A stretch of DNA of 64,000 nucleotides from Trichoplusia ni. Lineage: Eukaryota > Arthropoda > Insecta > Lepidoptera > Noctuidae. The notes under the pieces were generated by a model. That model made no database searches. It saw only the letters and a list, made by a program, of their open reading frames with translations, and was not told the DNA's origin. The position numbers were made by a program, and so were the translations under genes. Numbering within the stretch: position 1 is the first letter of the stretch; each line of letters starts with the position of its first letter. Location: positions 2,728,001 through 2,792,000 of the forward strand of contig NC_039498.1 of assembly GCF_003590095.1 (NCBI RefSeq). Direction: 5' to 3'. Shown here piece after piece: positions 13,301 through 25,300 of this stretch.

Positions 13301-16300
13301 AAAAAATTTAGTGCAGATGCAGTCGCCAGGAGCAAAGATTCGAGTTTGGTCGTTCTTGGGGCATTCAATTAGTTACAACAAATCTTGGCATACCAATTTA
13401 TGGCCGGAGTTTTTCGTTCGTAAAGAAGTTTAGTCTTAAAAGAAGTCTAGTATAAAGGAGGTATACCTTTTATACTATGGCTTACGTATCAAAATCAAAA
13501 TCAAAAGTCATTTATTCAAATTAGGCTACTAAGTAGCACTTTTTGAAGGTCAAATTACATTGACAGCACCCAGTTTTGCCCACCCGTCACCGCTTCCTAA
13601 GTGCTTTTGCTGTGAGAGAAGAAACGGCGCAACAAACTCCCCAGCAGCACGCTGTCTTTCCATTTACAATATAATTATTAAAAAATATATCAAAATAAGT
13701 GTGTAGGTGCCGTGCCAAACAAACAAATATTTGAGGTCGTGGTACATATGCCACTATGAACTTAAACTGTCAACTACTCGGCCAAGGTCAGCAGACCGAC
13801 CAGCCACCGCAAGCAGCACCCGTTCACGAGTATGACGCAAGGGTCAGCAATCATCTCCCTCGCCATATTTGAGGGAAGGAGGTGACCCGACCCAAGACGC
13901 CACCGTAGAAATATAACTTCATGCAAATTAAGGCCGTATATATATAATCCAAACTCCGTAATGGTCCATCTTTTCCACCTTTTCGGAGCATGTGCTGACA
14001 AGTTTTCCTTGCATCTTTTAAAAACTAACGACGTTTTGACGAAATCTTTCTACATAACATACTGCACAAATAACAACGCACTTCCTTGAAGTTTGGGTTT
14101 TTGTTTCTAACATCTGTGGATTTATTGATTATTTATCTTTTCAATTTAGAGTTCGCGTATAGGCGCTGTAGCGGGGACGGCGGTTGGGCCGGGCGCCACG
14201 CCAACGATAGCTCTCCAAACGGTTGGACTAACTATACCCCGTGCTTTCCCCCTCTCGTCCAGTCACTATTCTATAAAGTGTATGACGATGAGGGCGATGC
14301 TCAGGTAAGTTAAAAGGCCGTGTTACGGTCAGAGATGCTTGTAGCAATGCAATGCAAGTGTTATATGGTAACCATCAAAAGAAAAAGGCAACAATCTAAG
14401 ACGTACTTATTTTATATTCTACTAAGGCTTGTAAGGCGACTTGTTGAACTGCTAACCGCCGCATCCATCTTGCAAATTTAGCCTGAATAAATACTATTTA
14501 TTTTACTGATCAAACCTGTAAACAATAGGTTTCATTGATTGAAAGAAAGTTATTTACGTCTTCTAAATATGTCAATATTTTGGAGTCACTTTATCAGTCA
14601 TTCGCCTCCATTATAAGTTTAAGTTTAGTTTAAGAAAATCCCTACAGCATCTTGCAGTACGTTACCAGAAGGTTGAAGTCAATGTAAGTATCAGTGTTAA
14701 CAAGTTGTAAAGTTGCAGGTAACAAAATCAATAACGACAGACGATCTATTTCGCTCAGAGAACGCCCAGTCATATTTCAGCTTAAAGTTTAAAGGTTTTA
14801 TACCCACACGTCCCTATTTTAGAAGTTTTATTTCAGGAGCAAAGGTTTCTTGGAAAACCAAATGGCTTGCTCTTTTAAAATTCATTTAGAATGTACTTGT
14901 CTTATTAGTTGTTGCTAAAAGCGTATAACTTGTCTATTTCGTCTAGCTAAAAACACACAAATACATATAAAAATAAAATAATTGACGAAATTAAAATCCA
15001 TTCTGACATTACTTTACACTTAAAATGACATAGAATACTAGATGTAAACAACATGATAAACCTAATTTCTTTCCTCACGACTGCATTCCGCTACGAGGCT
15101 ACGCCGTAGCTTGCTGACAATGTCTACGCAGCTACGACCCTAAGCAATAAGTGTAAAAGTACTCACATTAATTATGATACAGACTGTAAGAAGATGTATT
15201 TTCAAAGTTATTATAACTACTGTAGTCGTTCCGTTTAGTAATAGTTTAGTGCCTACATGCCTAGTTCAGTCTTGCGAAACATCGGCCTTAACGTCATTGC
15301 CTCGTGTCGCGGTGTCTACAACTACACCTATTCTACCCCATGCATACATATTCTAATTAAATATTACACGTGCGCTCTCAATTTAGATGAAGACTGTTTG
15401 CAATATCACGGTGATATGAGTATGAACTAAGTGACTCAGTGGAGACTTTAACTTTGGGAAAGATCTTGATAAACTTGGAGTTTAGTTCTTTTTCATGCAG
15501 TTCAAGCCATATTACTAGCGGTGCCAAAATGTACCTAATTATGCTAGGATTTCTAATTCTGTGTACCTACGGTCTATTCTGGGGACTTTTCGAAACCGAC
15601 TAATTAATTCACATTCATAACCTGTTTAGCGCTGTCATTCATTGTTTGTAAATTCATTCATGTCAAATTCACGTACAACTAAAATAGAACGATCCTAAAG
15701 AGAAGTTCATCAACTGGTGTTACGAGAAAACGTTTTTAAATATCATTTACGAATTGGACGTAATGTCAAAATTACTGATTTAAGGTAAGGAAGCGTTACG
15801 CCCTTAAAAAATATTTATCAGAAATAGATTTATTGACGTAAATGAAGGGGGCTTTTCAAACACTTCTTAAATATAATCGCTTACAAAGCCTCATTACTCC
15901 CGAATTGAGCCCGGCTGTTGTCAAGGCTTGACGAAAGCGAAGTGAACTGCTGATTTGATTGTGTTATTTATATTTTGACGTGTCTTTAGAGCGTGATCAG
16001 TGCAATGTATGCTACATACATGTGTACAACATACCTCAGAGAGAGAAAAAAGGCTTCATTGCTCAATGTCTCATGGATAAATTTATGCCTATTTTTGGTG
16101 GAAATGTATTCAAATATTGAACATACTACAAAAAGAGTATTTGGATGAATATCCCTATGTAATAATTGGCCCTCGTTGAATTCATAAAATAGAAATCACC
16201 GTCGAATAGCAACAAATACCATGCATTGAGTAATGCCAAAATTCAAAATCGTGATGTTGTTTATGCAAACAGAATATTCTCTATAATGTTACTATATTCA

Positions 16301-19300
16301 ATGCTTGTGTTAAAATGAGATATTCGCTGCAAATAAGCTCTGCATTTACCGTACCATATGAAGCGAATGAACCGTTCCTCTACAATAATGTATATGTGAG
16401 TCTTATCTCCTAAAGCTTAAGACTACTTTTGCAGTGCATTCTGATGCGTATTCAGCGTAGTCCTGACAATAATAAGCATAACATTTCTGGGATAAAACCG
16501 TGGACAAAACTGGGATTAGAATTCAGAGCGACATGGATGAGTCTAAGATAGGTAGCGAATCAAAGTTAAGATGAGCAATAGGGGAAAATAATAATATTTA
16601 TAAGTATTCTTTGTTGCGCAACTGGTGATAACCATTTTCCCTGGGTATATATTCACAGACCTGCTATAACACAAACCTTCAATGATTTAGATTTGTCATA
16701 TCGTCACCCATTTCGTCATGTCATTGTATTTGTTAATTAATTTATAGGACAAAAATATCACTAATGAATTTAACTTTTTCAGGCAAAATTCCGTATCGCT
16801 GAAATAACTCGTTATTTGGAGATGGTAGGGTACTCAATCTCTTTTGTCGCTTTGAGTATCTCTATGCTTATATTTACTATGTATCGGTAAGTTTTTTTTC
16901 AAATTTTCCTGATCACTCAATACATGTAAGAAAGTATTTTTTTTTCAAGATCTCGTACTGACCTTCATCTTCAATGCGAATTTATTTTCGAATCTTAATG
17001 TGTTGTTGTTTTTTCAGTTCTCTGCATAACCGGCGCACCTTGATACACCGCAATTTATTTGCATCGATTTTGGTCGAAATTACAATTCGGCTTGCTTTAT
17101 ATTTTGATCAATTTTTTGGACGTAGCAGAGAATCAAGAATCTACGGCATTAATTCAATTGTAAGTGATTAATTTTTGTCGAAACAACATTATTGACCTTA
17201 AACTGTTAAAAGAATACGATTCGTTTAGGAATTTTCAATATTTTGATCGCGGCTGTTTAATCCGTATTACACCGTATACACTTCGTCTAATTACACAATC
17301 TTGCTGGCTACACTCCTTGAATACACAAGTTTGGAGCTGCAGCAACACTTACGGGCACTAACTACTAAGGCAGTATTTGACTCGGAGGCCTAAAATACGA
17401 CAAATGGCCTCAGATTCTCAAGACACACTTGCGCAATGACATGTTATTTATTCAAAAGTTCAAAAATAAATAAAGTCTACTTGCCTACACTTTAACAGAC
17501 ATAAAAGGGTAGTTTGATGTTACTAGTATAAATTTTAATGTTAGCGTTGAGGTAATTTTGCAAAAATTAAGTTGTAAAGTATTATTGACCTTAATGGGAA
17601 CATGACGATCTTTTTTAATCTTCTACGTAAAAAGAGGGTTTTACATAAGTTTTAGTTTCGTCTGTCTGTTCGCCCAAACGAATTGAGCGATTTCAAATTA
17701 GGTAAGGGTAGGGGGCTATAGTTTTTACTGTCATTAGACCGACAAGGTGTATTTTTTTTTACACAATCGTGTTTAACTAAATTCAGCGATATATGTACAT
17801 TACATCAGAATAGCTTTACATCTTTTCCCTTCGACTCCTAATAGTCAAATTGTGAAAAACAGCCCAAAAAAATCATTTTTAATATTTAGTTTTTAAAATG
17901 ATGATTATTTATACAAATTTTCAGCAACATCATGTCAGGCAATATCACACATACAGAACATCCAGGGACCGCCTTACTAAAATTATTTTTGAATAGAGAT
18001 GTCCCTTAGATAGGAAATTGAAAAATATTAGCCGAGTATTTTTCCTTTTTTCTGAAAAACTTAATTTGTCAAGTCAAGCTACTGTAATTTTTAAAAATGG
18101 CATCTTGTGACGTAACGATTTTATATACACAATAGTGACGTCATCTGTAAGTTTCATTCACTGTGATTTGGATCAATTTATGTTCACATTTCTACATTGT
18201 CTCGGGTCCCTTCCCTGTCTTTGTGGTAACTTCGTTGTATCTGAATTCCATAACACGAGTGCTTTAGCAACTAACTTAGGGTTTAGAACAATGTATGTGA
18301 TGTTGTCCGCATTTGTTATTTTAAAATCAAAATATTTTCTTTAGCCCTACCTCTGCGAGGCTGCTTACGTCTGCTTAGAGTATTCCGTCTCTGTGATGTT
18401 CATGTGGATGTTCATCGAGGGAATATTTCTCAACAACTTGGTCACGAATCGGGCGATGCGTACTCATTGGTCGTATACCACGTACTTTTTGATCGGCTGG
18501 CTTGCCCCTGTAGTTGGAACGGTGGCTTGGGCCATAACGACCGGATACTACTACAAGGACGAAACGGTTAACAAGTAAGTTTAATTTTTAAGTTTAGTTA
18601 ACTTTAGAACTGTACTGTTACGTAATAAAAGTATTGAGTATCTCAGATCAATCTTATTTATGAGATGTGGTAGCTAGAGGAATTGATAAGACTTAGTTTT
18701 GTTAGTGCATCATTGAGGCTTAAATGGATTCGGGATTTCACATTGGTTTAAGCTATTTATAAGAATAAAAAGTATCAGAAATGTCCATAAAACATATATC
18801 CTTCGTTTTATAGAATGTTTATTAACGTAAGATTATGTTAACAGATGCTGGTACGGGTATAATTTCCATTGGTTCTATTGGCTTGCCCAGGGACCTAGAT
18901 GTGGCATCATCATAGTAAGTACAACATTACAAGGACAGTTACTGTAAGAGAAATACACACTTACAACATTTACAACTCTGTTTTAAACAAAATCCATACT
19001 CACAAAAAATACTAAACAAAATTGTTTGTAGTAGATACAATTTGAATGGGATACATTTGGAAAGAGGGTATAAGTCTATACATAGATTTCACTGAAATTC
19101 TTTGTTGATGACCACCAAGATACAGACTTGGTTTAGTTTGTAAAACCACCTACCACTAAATATATTCTTAGCTTTATTCTAAATGAACTATTTCACATAT
19201 TGAAACAATATTTTTCGTTATCCCAAAGCAAATCTGGTTGCATAAAAATTCAGGTTGAAATTACGAGAGCAATTAGTCTTTACAGGCGCTGATATTAATG

Positions 19301-22300
19301 TCAAGTGCATTCGAACCCGATTGCGAAACATTGAGTTTACCGAGTGGTCCTTTAGCCTGCAACGGACGCGTAAAGAGCTGTCCAAAAACCGTTCCCCGAC
19401 ACAACAATACACGGACGCTTAATTTCTCGAAACATTAATATATTACTGGGACTTTTGCGGTTCATTTCGAAATAGTTTGATGTTTTTCGAGAGTCGATAC
19501 GTATTCATTTCACAGATGGAATATGAAAAACAGCTGTATGGTTTTATTCCAATAAATCGCTGCCAAAGTATTCAGTTTCTTCCAACGTAAATAAAAACCT
19601 TGATTGAAAATTATATTAGATTGCACTGAATTTGTGTAGATTGTATTCATTTTATGTTTGTCCTTCTGATACGTATTAGAGTTATCAACGTAAAGGAATC
19701 AAATGTAAATACTTCAGATAGACAGTAATTATGTAAAAGTTGAGCGAATTATGAAAGTCTAAGGCGATACCGGTAGCATCAGCAGTGGTGACATCAGCTC
19801 CCATCCTAATACAGATACTAGATATCACTTCACTTCAGTACAGCAGTTATTCAGTCTAGAGTAGAAGTAATTTAAAGATCAGATCCAATGCAATTATTCA
19901 ATTTTAATTTAGGCTAAACAACAATTATACGTTGTTAGTTTGAAAAATGAACGCTCCATTTTCATCAATTCGTTGTATCCTCATGCAACTGCACGCGATC
20001 AAAGTTTTACAATTTTGTTCACAATTTTCAGTTTTTTTAATTTGTACGTTGCGTGCTCAGCTCGTCGATTGCTGCACAAGCGTACAGAGACCGGATTTTC
20101 AAAAAATATAACCGCGGGCAACGCAATCTGTATGCTTGTACCAACGTTCAACATCCAATCTACCTATTGAAAATAGATAAACATTTGAAGAACCGTGCAA
20201 AGGTATCAAAGTTTAGAAAAAACTGGAAAAAAACACACAAATTCAGTGATGGATGTATGTATTGGTATTTGACTTTGAAACATGGCCTTTACAGAATGTA
20301 AGCGACTGAGAACGTGAAATTAATTTCATGTTATATTGGTGATAATTAATTTCAATGCAAGAGACAGCCTACGAAATCATAAGCAACCCATTACCACACA
20401 ATTATCGGGCAAATACTGAACCTAAACCAATATCTCGCATGGATGCACACGATGATTAAATTGATGTGCATTATCAGTCGCCTTTATTTAACGATATTGC
20501 ATTTAATTACAACATACCTGGTCAGGGTACATGAAACGGGAGAGAATTCAATATATTCAACCGATATCGAGATTATTTCACAAATTCAACAAAAGCTTAT
20601 TGTGAGCTCTTGAGGTTTTTATTTATTAGTAGGTCCGCGTTTTAAAGTACTCGCTTTCATAGTTCGCAGGAATTATAAGTAAATTATATAAATATACAAA
20701 GTTATCATTAGTGTAGTAAGTAACATAGACTTTAAGCCTGTGTTGTTCTAACCTCTATGGATCATATTGGTAATGTAATTCATCATAATTAGTATAGTAA
20801 AATTGTAACTGCGTAAGATTTACGCATGATCAAGCAATTACAGACCTTCAAATAATTTTATATATTTGAAATTGGATGTTTGCAAATAATGGATCGTGTT
20901 GGAAGACGTTCAGGATCAAGATCAAGAAAATAGAAAACAAGCATTTTTTTTACGATTTCCTACTATACCAGCCAATCTCTTCTAATATATATAATTCCCG
21001 TGTCACGATGTTAGTTACCGTACTCCTCCGAAGCGGTTCGAGCGATTTTTATGATTTTTTTCTCAGACCTACCCAATATATTGGCTAGGTCTGAGAAAAA
21101 ATAGAACGGCATCTATTTTTCATACCCCTAAGTGATAAGGGTTGCACACACTAAAAAAAAAGATTTAATTTTTTGGACGAAATTGTTTGTTTTTATTTTT
21201 TTATAATGTGGCATTAAAAATACATACAACTAGAAAAAAAATCGGCAAAACAACGTTTGCTGGGTCAGCTAGTATACCTACTATATCTATATATTGTAGA
21301 AGTTGACAAACCAATTAACTTCAACTTCTTTTAACAAACATATTTCGTTTTCTATCCCTATCAGGTACTCTACTAAGTCGATGATATTTTAATGCGAGTT
21401 TTTTTACAGCTGAATCTGCTATTCCTGCTGAACATCATGCGTGTCTTGGTACTGAAACTTCACCAAACCATCAACTCGGACATGGAGAAAGTGAAGTACG
21501 TATTTATTTGTGTGACAAAGTTCAATACTTTGTTACTTCACTAGTTTAATAACCAGAGCTGTTCTGTTTACTGGAAACTTGTAAGGTCATGTCTTTCTTA
21601 TTAAAATTTATTTATATTTTTAGAGGAACATGCTAAAAACGTTTTTTTTACAAGATTGTCTAACAAAACCGTCCACATAGTTTCTCTGTAGGATCTCAGT
21701 GGTTCGTTCGTTAGATACATATATAGGCAGTCCGATAAGTACTTAGTCCACAAAAAAGAAAAGTAAATTTTAACTAGATACACCTGATCCTGCGATGGAG
21801 CTCGTGGCTGTGCTATAACCGCATAAGTGATTCGATCACAGGTAAAGCTATGCTTGACGCGGTTGGTCCGTAGATGGGTGACCATCTTTGTCATAGCGAG
21901 TTCCTCCGTGTTTCGGAAGGCACGTTAAATTGTGGATCCCGGCTGTTATTCCTACATCTTTGACAGTCGTTACAGGTAGTCAGAAGCTTGAAAAAGTCTG
22001 ACAGCCAGTCTAACCAAGGGGTGTCGTGTTGCCCAGGTAACTGGGTTGAGGAGGTCAGATAGGCAGTCGCTCCTTGTAAAATACAGGTACTCAGCTGAAA
22101 CCGGTTGGACTGGTAGCCGACCCCAACATAGTTGGGAAAAGGCTAGGCCGATGATGACTTGATCCTGCGATGCTACAATTTCTTTAACCCATCTGAAATA
22201 TACGTGCTTTGGAAAGGTCTACAAAATAGGCCTCTGGTGCAGCGAAGACCTTCTCATTCGACTGAAATTTCTGCCAGCAAGTGTCTTTTTCAATAATGGA

Positions 22301-25300
22301 AACAAAAAGAAGTCACACGGTGCCAAATCTGGAGAATCGGTGTATGGGGCAGCTTTTCGTAGCCTGATGTGACCTATTTGTCTGCAGCTATGGCGGAGCT
22401 GTGAGTTGATGCGTTGTTATGTTAGAAAATCACTTTTTCTTCGCCAAGTAGGGTTGTATTTTGTCCAATAGTTCGGCATGGTAGAGCCCACTGACCGTTT
22501 TGCCTGTCTCCAGGTAGTCAATGAAGATCACCCCTTGTGAATCCCAGAAAACGGTGGCCATTACCTTTCCAACCGATGGGATTGTCTTCGCCTTCTTTGG
22601 AGCTCTTCTTTTGCTCTGAAAAGTCCACTGTTTCGACTGTTCCTTGATCTCTGGCGTGTACCAGTAAATCCAAGTTTCGTCAAAGGTCACGAAACGATAC
22701 CAAAATTCCTTCTTATTGCTTTTAAGCAGAGTTAGGCACTGTTCTGAAGTGGTCTCGCGGGAGCGCTTATTGTCCGGAGTGAGTAAACGCGGCACCCATC
22801 GCGCCGACAGCTTCCTCATGCCCAATATTTCATGCAGAATGTCTTTTGAGATGCCTACTGCCTCAGCTATCTTGCGCTCCTTCAATCGGCGGATTACCAT
22901 CGACTTTTGTTACTTTATCCTCCGTGGTTTTAGAGCACCTGGGCGTTGCTCATCAAAAACTGACGTCCTTTTCGTTCGTACATTAAAACTCATTCAACCG
23001 ATTTTTTGACGGGTACCATCGACGGAAAAGAGCCACCGTACACAGCATCCAAGCTTTAATTTCGTGGCACGATTTTCCTTCCAATAACGAAACTCGAATC
23101 ACTGACAGATATTGCTCTTTTTCCATTTTTCTAAAATCCTCACACACGGCTGATTAAAAAACGCGGCAAAACAAAAAATCTATACCAATATGGCCGAAAT
23201 TTTTGAAGGTATTTTTAAAAATATATTACGAAGTATAGTATAGTAAGTAAAATGTATTACGAAAGTAGCGCCTTCCGGCGGTGAGGCTAGGTTCTTATCG
23301 GACTGCCCAGGTAGTCTGTAAATAGGTAAAGGTATAGATAGATAGATCGAATATTTTTTAACACATGTCATAAGTACGGGATTGGATAAAAATAAATAAT
23401 TCCAGGTATATTAATAGCTATAGTACATAATATTGATGTAATGATGTAATGATGTACTGATATTTTTTTAATGCTCTTAAATTTTGTTATTCTTCAATTA
23501 GTCTGATGCTTCTAGCGATTTCACCGCTTTTCTATGATAGGTGTACAATAAAGAATATTCTATTTTAGTAATGATTTATACATAAAGTTACATTTCGTTT
23601 TATGAGTTACCATTCCTGAACTACAACTTTAAAATATGTATCACAGCGCAGTGGTCATCCATAGATCACATAGCTTTGAGTATCTTTTAATTTGTAATAG
23701 TATGAGATAAATGTTGTTTTCTGATTGTGATTTTGGGAGATTTTGTTGTATTTTGACGCTGTTTGTTGAACAGTTACAGGAGATATTATATGAAAGTCAC
23801 CAAAACAAAAATGTAGAGCCAAAATCTAGGCATTTTGAACCGTATTCTGTTTTGTCTGATAGGAAGGCGGCGCATGCGGCCTTGATCCTGCTACCCCTCC
23901 TCGGAATGACGAACGTGTTCAGCATGATTGAAGCTCCCCTGGACAGTTCCGTTGCAGTTTTCGCGACCTGGTGCTACGTGACACACTTCTTCAGATCCTT
24001 TCAAGGTCTTTTCATCGCCGTCATATATTGTTTTCTGAACGGCGAGGTAAGTATGATGTGTTTGAAATGCATCTTTCATTTATCTGTTAAAAGGCTCTTT
24101 GAAATTTAAAAAAAAAGTATCCATTTAGGTTAAGTGACTGTTAGGGTTATCTTAGGTGTTAATAAGTGTTAATTTCCAGAATGGAAAATTTACACTGGCA
24201 TACAAAATTGTTTGTATAACTGCATTTCCTACTTTTTGAAAAATGTGAACGACAACAAAGAATTGTTGCATCTATTTCCATTGTCATACGTAGCAAACCT
24301 TTTTGGTGCCTTTTCTTCACGCCATTATTCTGAATAAGGTCAGCTCTCAAGGAGTATATTTCCAGGAAACTCGCACGTCTATTGAATATACAAATAATTG
24401 TATGTAACAAGTGATAACCTTAGCTGTAGCAAGAAAATGTTACCGGAAAAGTACCGTTTGTTGTGCACCTCAAAGCTGTGTTGGCTAACTTGGAATTCTT
24501 TTGATGGGCTTAGATATGAACTGAACGTTTACAAAGCCTGCATACATGAATGTGGGTACAAGCTTAACTATACAAATAAATGGGATATATTAATGTAGGG
24601 GACAGCTTTAGTGAGGGATAAGCTGCTTGCAACTCCTGCCTTTTTATCTAGAACATTAATAGAACTGTTTCAGGAAAGCATTACTAACACAATTTGATAT
24701 TCGAGAATACATCTAATATTACTCAAGCAAGTTTGGTACTGAGAAATTATCGATTGAAAATTAATATTATTACGGTATAATTTCGAACTGCAGACGTCAG
24801 CCTATCAGTTCTGGCTGTGTTTACCATGTCGATGGAAACGTATAGTAGCGTATGCCTTTGGGTGTATTAAATACAAGCTGACAAGCCATCGAACCCCCGA
24901 CGAGAGAAACGTCAGTTACACTTGACATAAACGTTTTAGGTACATATATACTGGACATTGCACAGTGACAATGTTGTAAAATTAATTCTGCAGAATTCGG
25001 CCTTACAAATACTCAAATGGTCAACCAATGAATAGTTATCGTCTTTACAGAAGGGCGACTTTATTATGAAGGTATTTTGCTTTTGCTTTCTGATAAATGT
25101 TTCTCACATACAAATTCCATTTTTTTGGATAATGTACGGTATTCTACAATCAACAAGTTTTAACAGTCAGCACAATACCTACTTTGTCAAATATGAAGTC
25201 ATTTATACGCAATCAATGAAAACAGACGAATCAGACAAAACGGATGACGAAAAGGGAGTCCATGAGCGAATCGATATAACAATTGTTATTTTTTTATAAA

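Larger units (their letters stand above)
21726..23307 (-). mobile_element. Dead mariner-family transposon, interrupted by a SINE
   Basis: The ends carry inverted repeats beginning GGCAGTCCGATAAG on both strands (21726 onward; reverse complement ending at 23307). Between them, on the minus strand, lies a degraded mariner transposase. The left part is split by a SINE at 21798-22159 with a 13-base target duplication. The outer boundaries may extend a few bases further. It lies in receptor intron 7 (21496-23862). Confidence 0.85.

Noticed and set aside
22716..23009. Plus-strand ORF of 97 codons
   Set aside because: Antisense shadow of the mariner transposase pseudogene.
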